Below, piece after piece: positions 25,979-34,592 of a stretch of DNA of 64,000 nt; within the stretch, counting starts at the first letter, position 1, and the number at the start of each line of letters is the position of its first letter. The stretch covers positions 62,001-126,000 of the forward strand of contig JAVKBW010000082.1 of assembly GCA_040222995.1 (NCBI GenBank). Reading direction: 5' to 3'. Under the pieces are notes generated by a model. The model saw only the letters and a program-made list of their open reading frames with translations, was not told the origin of the DNA and searched no databases. A program made the translations under genes and the position numbers. The stretch is from JAVKBW01 sp040222995 (GTDB taxonomy: Bacteria > Pseudomonadota > Alphaproteobacteria > UBA8366 > Aestuariispiraceae).

Positions 25979-26671
25979 ATGAAAGCGACATTTATGAAAT
26001 TTGGTTTTGCCATTGCAATCGCCCTGGGGCTCGGATTTTCCTCAGTCGCAAGTGCAGCGACCATCGGTTCGGACTTCAATTCCGTTGGCTTCACCTACCT
26101 GAAGAAGCAGTACAAGAAAGGCAACGTTGATGGGATGCTGCGGGTGGAGAGTTCCTCCGAGCAGTCCGAGATCAACGCTTTCGAAACGCTTTTCGGCATG
26201 GACGACATCGTCGTCTGGGACAAGGTAGACGTTGGCCATTTCGGCTGGACATCCAGTGAACTTGGCCGCATCGACCTTGATCTCGACTGGTGGGATGGCA
26301 ACAAGTCCGGCACCTGGTCAATCGATGAAGATGCGACCGATTTCAACGCCAGTTCGATTGTCGGTTTCGCCGTCAAGGCGGGCAAGTACACCGGTTATTT
26401 CAAGCTCGACAATGCGGGTATCGAACTCAACGATATCGTCGCCTTTGCAAGCATGGATGAATATGCGGAAGAACTGTTCGGCGACCAGAGTGCTTACGAC
26501 AGCAAGCATTTCAAAAAGGCTGTCAGCCATCTGACCGTGTTCGGGTCGACGGCAATCGGAAACAACATCACACCTGTCGCCGCCGTACCGGTACCGCCGT
26601 CGGTTGCGATGCTGGCCCTTGCCCTGCTTGGTTTCGGCGTCCTGTCCTGGCGCCGCAACCGGATGGTCTGA
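25979..26671 (+). CDS. Secreted protein with PEP-CTERM/VPxP-type C-terminal sorting signal
   Basis: A 230-residue protein with a signal peptide (MKFGFAIAIALGLGFSSVASAA), an acidic middle rich in Asp, Trp and Ser, and a tripartite tail: PVPPS, a hydrophobic helix (VAMLALALLGFGVLSW), then RRNRMV. That tail is the pattern of exosortase substrates of the PEP-CTERM/VPLPA-CTERM class. Start 25979 is chosen because GGAG lies 7 bp ahead. No exosortase or EPS gene is in the window. The middle domain resembles cell-surface PEP-CTERM proteins in composition only; its function is unknown. Confidence 0.75.
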   Translation: MKATFMKFGFAIAIALGLGFSSVASAATIGSDFNSVGFTYLKKQYKKGNVDGMLRVESSSEQSEINAFETLFGMDDIVVWDKVDVGHFGWTSSELGRIDLDLDWWDGNKSGTWSIDEDATDFNASSIVGFAVKAGKYTGYFKLDNAGIELNDIVAFASMDEYAEELFGDQSAYDSKHFKKAVSHLTVFGSTAIGNNITPVAAVPVPPSVAMLALALLGFGVLSWRRNRMV

Positions 26672-26676
26672 GGCGG

Positions 26677-27195
26677 TTATTCGATCTTCCGCGGCATTAC
26701 GAACTTAACCAAATCACCGCCGCCTTCCGAAATCCTGGACCAGTCGGTCCCTGAAAACTGAATTTCGGCTAGGCTGGCGGTGGGATATTTTACGGCGATC
26801 TGGGTCAGGTCGTCGGCGTTTCCAGAGCCGGACAACGCCAGTATCAATTCCTGCAAAGCCGGGTTATGCCCGATAATCATGACCTGGGCCGGGCCTTTTC
26901 CAATCGAATGCAGCCTGCCAAGCAGGTCATGTTTACCGTCAGCCCGGTAGATGCCGTCTTCAATGTGAATGTCCTGATCGCCGCGCTGAAACGGCAGGAT
27001 CAAACCCAGCGTTTCCCGCGTTCGTCTGGCGCCGGAACAGATGATTAATCCGGGCGAGAGATTGTTCTCCGCTATCCATTGCCCGACCAGCGGCGCCGCC
27101 TTCAGGCCGCGCGCGTTGAGCGGGCGATCGAAGTCGTCGAGAACGGAATCGTCCCAACTGGATTTGGCATGGCGCAAAAGCAATAACGAAAGCAT
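26677..27195 (-). CDS. SixA-type phosphohistidine phosphatase (histidine phosphatase superfamily)
   Basis: A 172-residue protein with the RHG-superfamily active site LLLLRHAKSSWDD at the N-terminus, the second-half SGARRTRETLGLIL and the catalytic-His segment IIGHNPALQELILALSG. SixA removes phosphate from phosphohistidine; some relatives act on small molecules. An in-frame GTG immediately precedes the chosen ATG. It converges with the PEP-CTERM-like gene, whose stop is 5 bp away, and is divergent from ppk. Confidence 0.82.
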   Translation of the reverse strand: MLSLLLLRHAKSSWDDSVLDDFDRPLNARGLKAAPLVGQWIAENNLSPGLIICSGARRTRETLGLILPFQRGDQDIHIEDGIYRADGKHDLLGRLHSIGKGPAQVMIIGHNPALQELILALSGSGNADDLTQIAVKYPTASLAEIQFSGTDWSRISEGGGDLVKFVMPRKIE

Positions 27196-27333
27196 CACAA
27201 TTCATCGTCTTTTCAAAGCATAAGCGGAACGTCTAACTTACGCGTAGTGTATTACGATGATTCGACATGCGGACGGCGCTGATGTGGCGAAAACGGCATC
27301 GCGTACCCATCTCCCGGGCGGACAGGAAAATAT

Positions 27334-29565
27334 ATGACCACGATTGCAAACCACAGCAAGGGCGGACGGCCGGCGAAGCCTCGACAGAAATCGGACAAGG
27401 CATCGGCGCAGAAGCCAGAGCCGCCTGCGCCGGACGTGTTCGACCCGTCGCGCATCACAGCGACCTCGCCTGAGCGTTTCGTCAATCGCGAGCTTTCCTG
27501 GCTCGCCTTCAACACAAGGGTGCTTGAGGAAGCGTCGAACAAGGAACACCCGCTGCTGGAGCAGCTTCGATTCCTGTCGATATCCGCCAGCAACCTCGAC
27601 GAATTCTACATGGTGCGGACCGCCGGCCTGAAAGGGCAGGTATCTGCCGGGGTCAAGGCGCTGTCGCCGGAAGGCCTGACGCCCGCCGAACAGCTCGCCG
27701 CTATCGCCGAAGCGGCGGGGCAGTTGCTGAACGATCAGCAGACGCGCTGGGCGATCATTGTCGAGGAATTGCGGAAAGCGGGTATCGCCGTGCTGGGGGC
27801 GAACCAGTTGACCGCCCGCGAACGGACCTGGCTGGACGGCTGGTTTCTCGAGGAAATCTTTCCGGCCATGACGCCGCTGGCCGTCGACCCGGCGCATCCG
27901 TTTCCGTTCATCCCCAATCTCGGGCTGGTGCTGGCCCTGCAGTTGTTTCGTGAATCCGACGACCGGATGATGAACGGCCTGCTGCCGGTGCCGTCGAACA
28001 TCGACCGGTTTATCCGCCTGCCGGGCCGGGCCCCCCGGTTCATATCCATCGAGGATGTGCTGAGCCTGTATTCCAAACGACTGTTTCCGGGGTTCGAGCT
28101 GGTCGGCAAGGGGATGTTCAGGGTCATCCGCGACAGCGATGTTGAAATCGACGAGGAAGCGGAAGACCTGGTGCGGACGTTCGAAAGCATGCTGCGGCGT
28201 CGGCGGCGCGGTAATGTGATCCGGCTGACGATCAGCGCCGACATGCCGGAAGACCTGCGCGATTTCGTGATCGGGCAGTTGCATGTCGATCTGGCGGATG
28301 TTTTCACCCTGGACGGACTGCTGGGACTGGTCGATGTCAAGCAACTGATCGTCGACGAGCGCGCGGACCTCTTGTTCGTGCCGTATAACGCCCGTTTCCC
28401 GGAACGTGTGCGGGATTACGGCGGAGACTGTTTCGCGGCGATCCAGGCGAAAGACATCATCGTTCACCACCCGTATGAGAGTTTTGACGTCGTCGTTCAG
28501 TTCGTTCGGCAGGCGGCGGAAGACCCGGCGGTTCTGGCCATCAAGCAGACCCTGTACCGGACATCGAACAATTCGCCGATCGTCAAGGCGCTGATCAACG
28601 CCTCGGAAGCCGGCAAGTCGGTGACCGCGCTCGTCGAGCTGAAGGCGCGGTTCGACGAGGAGGCCAATATCCGCTGGGCGCGCGACCTTGAGCGCGCCGG
28701 CGTGCATGTCGTCTACGGTTTCGTCGATATGAAAACCCACGCCAAGGTGTCGATGGTCGTTCGGCGCGAAGGCAAGGGGTTGCGTACCTACTGTCACTTC
28801 GGCACCGGCAACTATCATCCGATCACGGCGAAAATCTACACCGATCTGTCGTTTTTCACCGTCGATCCGGCGCTGTCGCGCGATGCGGCCCGGGTGTTCA
28901 ATTTCATGACCGGATATGCAACGCCGGAAGAGATGGAAAAACTGGCGATTTCGCCGCTGACGATGCGGCAGAAGCTGATGGCCTGTATCGACGAGGAAAT
29001 CGAAAACGCGAAATCCGGCGGCGTCGGTCAGATCTGGGCCAAGATGAACAACCTTGTGGATACCGGTATTGTCGATGCGCTCTACCGGGCCTCGCAGGCG
29101 GGCGTGAAGATCGACCTTATCCTGCGCGGCATCTGTTGCCTGCGGCCAGGAATTCCCGGTCTTTCCGAGAATATCCGGGTCAAGAGCGTTGTCGGCCGGT
29201 TTCTGGAACACAGCCGCGTCATGTGCTTTGGATCGGGTCATGAACTGCCGTCGCTGGAGGCCAAGGTTTTCATTTCGTCGGCTGACTGGATGCCGCGCAA
29301 TCTGAACCGGCGGGTCGAAGCCCTGGTGCCTATTGAGAATTCGACCGTTAAACGGCAGATTCTGGAACAGGTGATGAAGGCCAATCTGCGCGATGAGGCG
29401 CAATCCTGGATCATGCAGCCGGATGCAAGCTTCAAGCGGGTGGAGCCGGTCGGAAAAGGCTTCAACTGCCAGCACTTTTTCATGACGAACCCCAGCCTTT
29501 CGGGCCGGGGAACGGCGTTGAGGAACAAGAAAAAGGCGTCGAAGGCTTCGCTTGTGAAGAAATAG
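27334..29565 (+). CDS. ppk: Polyphosphate kinase 1
   Basis: A 743-residue PPK1. After a polar N-terminal extension of about 45 residues comes RFVNRELSWLAFNTRVLEEA and SISASNLDEFYMVR. The C-terminal catalytic domains contain VDMKTHAKVSMVVRRE (phospho-His), YCHFGTGNYHPITAKIYTD and SSADWMPRNLNRRVE. It makes polyphosphate reversibly from ATP. AGGAAAATAT precedes the ATG. ppx lies downstream on the same strand, a classic pair. A very long open frame on the opposite strand (27238-30384) is a GC-codon shadow. Confidence 0.97.
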   Translation: MTTIANHSKGGRPAKPRQKSDKASAQKPEPPAPDVFDPSRITATSPERFVNRELSWLAFNTRVLEEASNKEHPLLEQLRFLSISASNLDEFYMVRTAGLKGQVSAGVKALSPEGLTPAEQLAAIAEAAGQLLNDQQTRWAIIVEELRKAGIAVLGANQLTARERTWLDGWFLEEIFPAMTPLAVDPAHPFPFIPNLGLVLALQLFRESDDRMMNGLLPVPSNIDRFIRLPGRAPRFISIEDVLSLYSKRLFPGFELVGKGMFRVIRDSDVEIDEEAEDLVRTFESMLRRRRRGNVIRLTISADMPEDLRDFVIGQLHVDLADVFTLDGLLGLVDVKQLIVDERADLLFVPYNARFPERVRDYGGDCFAAIQAKDIIVHHPYESFDVVVQFVRQAAEDPAVLAIKQTLYRTSNNSPIVKALINASEAGKSVTALVELKARFDEEANIRWARDLERAGVHVVYGFVDMKTHAKVSMVVRREGKGLRTYCHFGTGNYHPITAKIYTDLSFFTVDPALSRDAARVFNFMTGYATPEEMEKLAISPLTMRQKLMACIDEEIENAKSGGVGQIWAKMNNLVDTGIVDALYRASQAGVKIDLILRGICCLRPGIPGLSENIRVKSVVGRFLEHSRVMCFGSGHELPSLEAKVFISSADWMPRNLNRRVEALVPIENSTVKRQILEQVMKANLRDEAQSWIMQPDASFKRVEPVGKGFNCQHFFMTNPSLSGRGTALRNKKKASKASLVKK

Positions 29566-29655
29566 TTTCAGCATGTCGCCTTCGGTTGCGATGCCAAACG
29601 GCCTGTGGCAAGTAACCGGTGTTCGATAGGCACGGTCAATTGCCGGGGTGAAATC

Positions 29656-31164
29656 TTGCCACATCAGAAGCATGCAGATGGATCGCCGGTCGCGGTGATC
29701 GACATCGGGTCGAACTCCATCCGGCTGGTCGTCTACGAGGCGGATGAACGCGCGCCGCTTCCCGTTTTCAATGAAAAAGCCCTGTGCGGCCTCGGCCGCG
29801 ATCTCGACCGCACCGGCAGGCTTTCCGATGAAGGCGTGTCGCTGGCGCTGCAGGCGTTGCCCAGGTTCGTTCATCTTGCGGAATCGATGGGTGCAGAGCG
29901 GATCGACATGCTGGCCACGGCGGCAGTGCGCGAAGCGGAAAACGGCGATGATTTCGTCGAGGATGTCAGGGAAGCCTGCGGCCACGAAATCACCATCCTG
30001 ACGGGGCTCGAGGAAGCGCGGCTGGCGGCCCTGGGTCTTAAGTCGGGCACGCCGCACGCCGACGGCATCATGGGCGATCTTGGCGGCGGCAGCGTCGAAC
30101 TGGTCAATGTGTCGGCGGGTGAAATCGTCGATCTGACGACCCTGCCGCTGGGCCCTTTGCGGTTTGGAAGCAAGGTCATTTCGACGCCGAACAAGGCCAA
30201 GCGCGCCATCGACGAGGCGCTGGAAAAGATCGACTGGCTGCCGCAGGGCGAAGGCAAGACATTCTATGCCATCGGCGGGGCCTGGCGGTCGCTGGCGCGG
30301 CTGCACATGATCCATACCGATTATCCGCTGCATATCATGCATCACTACCGGCTGCCGTACGACAAGGCGCTCGATTTCACGCAACTTGTGTCGAAACTGT
30401 CATCGGAAACGCTGTTCAAGATACACGGGCTGAACCGCCGCCGGGTCGAAACCCTGCCCTATGCCGCGATCCTGATGAACCGGCTGCTGACGAAAATCCG
30501 GCCGTCCGAAATCGCCCTGTCGGCCTACGGGCTGCGCGAAGGCAGCCTTTTCGACAAACTGACGAAGGAACAACGGGCGGAAGATCCGCTGATCGACGCC
30601 TGCCGCCGTTATTCGAACCTGCGCAAGGTGTCGGCGGTCGACGGCGACCAGTTGCATGACTGGCTGCGCCCCGCCTTTACCGACGCCAACGAAGAGGAGG
30701 ACAGGCTTCGTCATGCGGCTTGCCTGATCACCGATATCGGGCGCTGGGAACATCCGGACTACCGGGCCGAACACACACTGATGCGGGTTCTGCGGTTTCC
30801 GTTCGTCGGCATCGATCATCACGAACGGGCCTTTCTGGCGCTGTCGGTGGCGTCCCGCTACGGCCAGCTCAGCGAGACCGACGGGGTGATGCCGACCATC
30901 GTCGCTGTGATGGGCGACAAGGAGCGTGAGCGCGCCCGGGCCATCGGCATGGCGATCCGGCTGGCCTATTCGCTGTCGGGCGGCGTGGTCGACCTGCTGC
31001 AGCAATTCTCGCTGCGCCGCCTCGACGACGGTCTGGTGCTGGAAGTGCGGGAACCGGATGCGGCGGCCCTGCTGGGCGATGTCGTCGAACGCCGGCTTGC
31101 CTCCCTGGCGAAGATTCTCGACTGCCCCTTCGCGATGCGCCGCGCCGACACCGACAACGGCTGA
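29656..31164 (+). CDS. ppx: Exopolyphosphatase / guanosine pentaphosphate phosphohydrolase family
   Basis: About 502 residues. Ppx/GppA hallmarks are VAVIDIGSNSIRLVVYEADE, TAAVREAENGDDF, GDLGGGSVELVNVS, and a C-terminal HD-like region with ACLITDIGRWEHPDYRAEH and IDHHERAFLALSVASRY. It degrades polyphosphate from the end and may act on pppGpp. I favour the TTG at 29656 because GGGGTG lies 6 bp upstream and the protein would begin just before the conserved domain; a GTG at 29605 is the alternative. It lies 90 bp after ppk. Confidence 0.93.
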   Translation: MPHQKHADGSPVAVIDIGSNSIRLVVYEADERAPLPVFNEKALCGLGRDLDRTGRLSDEGVSLALQALPRFVHLAESMGAERIDMLATAAVREAENGDDFVEDVREACGHEITILTGLEEARLAALGLKSGTPHADGIMGDLGGGSVELVNVSAGEIVDLTTLPLGPLRFGSKVISTPNKAKRAIDEALEKIDWLPQGEGKTFYAIGGAWRSLARLHMIHTDYPLHIMHHYRLPYDKALDFTQLVSKLSSETLFKIHGLNRRRVETLPYAAILMNRLLTKIRPSEIALSAYGLREGSLFDKLTKEQRAEDPLIDACRRYSNLRKVSAVDGDQLHDWLRPAFTDANEEEDRLRHAACLITDIGRWEHPDYRAEHTLMRVLRFPFVGIDHHERAFLALSVASRYGQLSETDGVMPTIVAVMGDKERERARAIGMAIRLAYSLSGGVVDLLQQFSLRRLDDGLVLEVREPDAAALLGDVVERRLASLAKILDCPFAMRRADTDNG

Positions 31165-31244
31165 CCGCCTGTCGGTCTTCGTTTTCAAAACCGTTCCGAC
31201 CGGCTATTCTCGGCCTATCCGAACAGACAGGCAGGAGGTCCGCG

Positions 31245-31850
31245 ATGTCGGTATTGAAAAAGTCAGGCTTTATCGGCCGGGTCGAGGCCATTCTGGTCAA
31301 CCGAACGCCGGATGTCTCCATCGCCACGGAAAAGACCGGCGACAGCATGCTGTCGTTCGGCGGTCTGGAAGGCGACAACCATTACGGCGTCACCCGCGCT
31401 TCGTGCGTCCGGTTCGAGGATCAGTATCCGGAAGGGGCGGAGGTGCGGAACACCCGCCAGCTTTCGATTGTCTCGGTCGAGGAACTGGCGGAAATAGCCG
31501 ACCGGCTGGGCGTGCCGTCCATCGAGCCGGAATGGCTGGGCGCGAACCTGCTTGTCAGCGGCATTCCGTCGTTCACGCTGATCCCGCCGAATTCCCGGCT
31601 GCTGCTGCCCAGCGGCGCCGGCATCTGCATCGATCTTGAAAACAAGCCGTGCCAGTATCCGGCGCAACTGATCAACGAGGTGTATCCGCGCAAGGGCACC
31701 CGCTTCCCGTCGAAGGCCGGCGGTCTGCGCGGCGTGACCGGCTGGGTCGAACGGGAAGGGGCGATCGCCGTCGGCGACGCCATCGACGTTCATATTCCGG
31801 CGCAGCCCGCCTGGCCGGGCCTGTCGATGACCAAGGCCGCGGCGGAGTAG
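31245..31850 (+). CDS. MOSC-domain protein
   Basis: A 201-residue protein with the MOSC pattern: GFIGRVEAILVNR, GGLEGDNHYGVTR, a TRQLSIVSVEELAEIADRLG segment, WLGANLLVSGIPSFTLIPPN, and the conserved Cys in ENKPCQYPAQLI. MOSC domains handle sulfur or molybdenum-cofactor chemistry, as in the C-terminus of Moco sulfurases. A stand-alone domain without the NifS-like part, so a sulfur carrier or reductase role is possible. AGGAGG lies about 8 bp upstream of the ATG. Confidence 0.83.
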   Translation: MSVLKKSGFIGRVEAILVNRTPDVSIATEKTGDSMLSFGGLEGDNHYGVTRASCVRFEDQYPEGAEVRNTRQLSIVSVEELAEIADRLGVPSIEPEWLGANLLVSGIPSFTLIPPNSRLLLPSGAGICIDLENKPCQYPAQLINEVYPRKGTRFPSKAGGLRGVTGWVEREGAIAVGDAIDVHIPAQPAWPGLSMTKAAAE

Positions 31851-31877
31851 TCTTGGCAAAAGACACCCTCTCCCTGA

Positions 31878-31940
31878 CCCTCTCCTGCCGGCGGGAGAGG
31901 GGGCGAAACGGAAAATCCCTCGCCCGCTTGCGGGAGAGGG
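31878..31940. repeat. Two REP-like palindromes
   Basis: Two GC-rich inverted repeats in tandem: 31878-31901 and 31917-31940, both built from a CCCTC...CCGC arm and a GCGGGAGAGGG arm. The same motif recurs after aspS at 36390-36417. They lie between the convergent MOSC and M23 genes and may act as terminators or are copies of a dispersed REP-like family. Confidence 0.6.
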
Positions 31941-31990
31941 GGGAGCCTGCGTTAGCAGACGGAGGGGGCCGGGGATCGACTGCGCCCGTT

Positions 31991-33220
31991 CTATTCGATG
32001 TCGGCGCTGGTTTCGGCCCGCAGCACGACGTCAGGCTCGCCGTTCGTCATCCGCGTCAGGGTAAAGACGCCGGTATAGGTGCCGGCATCCCAGGGCGTCG
32101 TCCTGTCCGCCGCGCCGGCGCGCAGCAACTGCACCGCCGCCTTCTGGTCGATGATGCGTTCGGCGTCGATGAAGGTGTCGCCGAGCGGGTCGGTCAGTTC
32201 GAACCGGGCGATGTCGCCGGTGCGCAGGCCGGCGACGTAGACATGCAGCAGCAGGGTTTCGGCGTTGCGGTCAAGCGGTGCGCCGGTCTGGTGCAGACCG
32301 TATTCGATGGCGGCGCGGTTCAGTTCGCGGTCGGAAAATCCGATCCGCATCACCAGCGACGGAATATACTGCAACTGCTGCAGCGTGGCGTCGGCCCATA
32401 GCGGCTGCACCGGCACGCCGCAGCCGGTTTCCGCACCCGCGCCGGTGAACGGATCGACGACGATGTTGTTCTGACGGACTTCGAAATGCAGATGCGGGAA
32501 TTCCGACAGGCCCGACAGGCCGATCATGCCGATCTTCTGGCCGGCGGAGACGGTATCGCCTTCGGCCACGCTGATGCTGCCGCGTTTCATGTGGCCGTAG
32601 CCGGTGACCAGCCCGTCGGCGTGACGGATGATGACCGTGTTGCCGAGACCCCTGTCGGTCACGGCTTCGCGCCCGACCAGCCGGAAATTGACATCCGGCA
32701 TGCCGTCGCGCACGCGCTCCACCACGCCGCCGGCAGCGGCCAGAACGGCGACACCGGCTTCCATTTCCTTATGGCTGGGCAGTCGGATGTCGGTGCCGTG
32801 GTGTTCGTCATAGGAAAGCGACCCGCAGGTATAGTCGCCGAATTCCTGCCCGCCCTGCATGTCGACATAGTTCTGGACGACGCAGGTGCGCCCGACGGTG
32901 CAGTCGACCGGCAGAACGAAACGCACCGGGCCATCGTCGGTCGACTGTTCCGGGTTGTCCGACGCCGCATCGATGTCCGTCGTCGTGTCCGCCGGCACAT
33001 CCGATTGGTTGCCTGCATCCGCGGTGTTCGCTTCCGCGCCCTGATCCTGCTGCGCAACCGTGGTATCTGCCGTGGTCTCGTCGGTCAGGCGGGGCGGCGG
33101 CTGGCGGGTTTTCGAAACGCCGAACACCGCCGGCAGTTCGCCGTAATTGACGACCATATACCCGCCGGCGGCGAGCGCGCCGATCAGCAGCAACCCGCCG
33201 AGGACAACGGCAATCTTCAT
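31991..33220 (-). CDS. M23-family metallopeptidase, membrane-anchored
   Basis: A 409-residue protein with an N-terminal membrane anchor (IAVVLGGLLLIGALAAGGYMVV), a Thr/Asp-rich linker (about residues 40-98) and an M23 domain with the full zinc site: HHGTDIRLP (HxxxD), GYGHMKRGS and HLHFEVRQN (HxH). Four Cys flank the start of the domain. Such enzymes cleave peptidoglycan cross-links. A C-terminal extension of about 130 residues with beta-rich sequence has no name I can give. Its ATG overlaps the rnd stop (ATGA), so the two are coupled. Confidence 0.85.
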   Translation of the reverse strand: MKIAVVLGGLLLIGALAAGGYMVVNYGELPAVFGVSKTRQPPPRLTDETTADTTVAQQDQGAEANTADAGNQSDVPADTTTDIDAASDNPEQSTDDGPVRFVLPVDCTVGRTCVVQNYVDMQGGQEFGDYTCGSLSYDEHHGTDIRLPSHKEMEAGVAVLAAAGGVVERVRDGMPDVNFRLVGREAVTDRGLGNTVIIRHADGLVTGYGHMKRGSISVAEGDTVSAGQKIGMIGLSGLSEFPHLHFEVRQNNIVVDPFTGAGAETGCGVPVQPLWADATLQQLQYIPSLVMRIGFSDRELNRAAIEYGLHQTGAPLDRNAETLLLHVYVAGLRTGDIARFELTDPLGDTFIDAERIIDQKAAVQLLRAGAADRTTPWDAGTYTGVFTLTRMTNGEPDVVLRAETSADIE

Positions 33221-34419
33221 GCTTCGGCCCCTGTCCCGGAGGACTTTCTATCCGACATCGGCAGAATCTCGACCTTGTTTCCCTGTACTGTTAACGCGAG
33301 TCGCCCGGCCTTCAAGTCCAGCGCGTCCTTGCCGAACAACTCATGCCGCCAGCCGCTGAGCGCGGGCAGGCCGTCGGTTTCGCCGGCGGCAAGCCGGTTC
33401 AGCTCGTCCGCATTGGCGACCAGCCGGCTGACGATGCCGGCATCCTCGCAGCGCTGTTTCAGAAGGATTTTCAGCATGTCCGACACCGGCCCGATGCCCT
33501 GCGGCAGGGCATCGCGTTTTTCCGGCCGGGGCAGGCTTTCCTTCGGGCGCTCCATAACGGCGGTCACGGCCTCGATAATCGCCTTGCCGACGCTGCCGTC
33601 GACATGCCCCTTCGACAGGCCGCGGATGCGCGACAGGGCCTGCGCGTTGGTCGGGGCGGACCCGGCGATATCCAGCAGCGTATCGTCGCGCAGCAACCGG
33701 TTGCGCGGCATATCGCGGCGCTGGGCCTCGGCTTCGCGCCAGGCGGCGATTTCCTGCAGAATAGCGAGTCCGCGCGCCTTCAGCCCGCGCGACTTGATGC
33801 GCTTCCAGGCGTCAGCCGGGTCCATCCGGTAGGTCTCGGCGGAGGTCAGCACCGCCATTTCCTCGTCCAGCCAGCCGGCCCGGTTGTTCTTCTTCAACTG
33901 GTCGCGCAGTTTTTCATAGGCCGGGCGCAGGTAGATCACATCCGACAGGGCGTAGCTGATCTGCCGCTCCGACAACGGCCGTTTCGACCAGTCGGTGAAG
34001 CGGGAAGACTTGTCGATGGCCTGGTTCAGCAGCTTGCCGATCATCGGCTCGTAGCCGATCTGGTCGCCCAGCCCGCAGACCATGGCGGCGACCTGGGTAT
34101 CGAATATCGGCGCCGGCACCGAGCCCGTCTTGTTGTAGAAAATTTCCAGATCCTGCCTTGCGGCGTGAAACACCTTCAATATCTTCGGGTTGGCCAGCAG
34201 GTCGTAGAGCGGGCCGAGGTCCAGGCCGTCGGCCATCGTGTCGATGGCGACCGCCTCGCCGGTATCGCCGGCCACCTGCACCAGACAGAGGATCGGGTAA
34301 TAGGTGCTTTCGCGCACGAATTCGGTGTCGACGGCCAGATAGCCGCTGTTCGCCTGTTCGGCGCAATACGCCGCCAGCGCGTCTGACGTGGTGATCGGTG
34401 TGGGGGAATCGTTTGTCAT
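33217..34419 (-). CDS. rnd: Ribonuclease D
   Basis: About 400 residues with the DEDDy exonuclease motifs: YLAVDTEFVRESTYYP, FHAARQDLEIFYN and ISYALSDVIYLRPAYEKL, followed by two HRDC-like regions. RNase D trims tRNA and other RNA 3' ends. Start 34419 (MTNDSPTPITT) fits the family N-terminus; the frame opens upstream to 34539 but that part has no similarity, and no clear ribosome-binding site is seen. Divergent from aspS. Confidence 0.93.
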   Translation of the reverse strand: MTNDSPTPITTSDALAAYCAEQANSGYLAVDTEFVRESTYYPILCLVQVAGDTGEAVAIDTMADGLDLGPLYDLLANPKILKVFHAARQDLEIFYNKTGSVPAPIFDTQVAAMVCGLGDQIGYEPMIGKLLNQAIDKSSRFTDWSKRPLSERQISYALSDVIYLRPAYEKLRDQLKKNNRAGWLDEEMAVLTSAETYRMDPADAWKRIKSRGLKARGLAILQEIAAWREAEAQRRDMPRNRLLRDDTLLDIAGSAPTNAQALSRIRGLSKGHVDGSVGKAIIEAVTAVMERPKESLPRPEKRDALPQGIGPVSDMLKILLKQRCEDAGIVSRLVANADELNRLAAGETDGLPALSGWRHELFGKDALDLKAGRLALTVQGNKVEILPMSDRKSSGTGAEA

Positions 34420-34592
34420 GAAAAAGCGATACGGCATCCGGGCGTAAACGAAAAGCACCGAACGGCTCCCAAACACGGAAAACCGCCCGACACCTTGACA
34501 ATCAGGCGCGAAACATGCCCTTTCCGGCGCAGTTCGCACAATGAACTTTCAATGATCTTATTGCCTCGATTCGCGCTTTCGGAGTTAGACAA

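Noticed and set aside
27238..30384. 1048-codon open frame on the minus strand across ppk and ppx
   Set aside because: It lies wholly opposite two well-supported genes, has Arg/His/Gln-rich composition and no domain; long antisense frames are expected in GC-rich genes.
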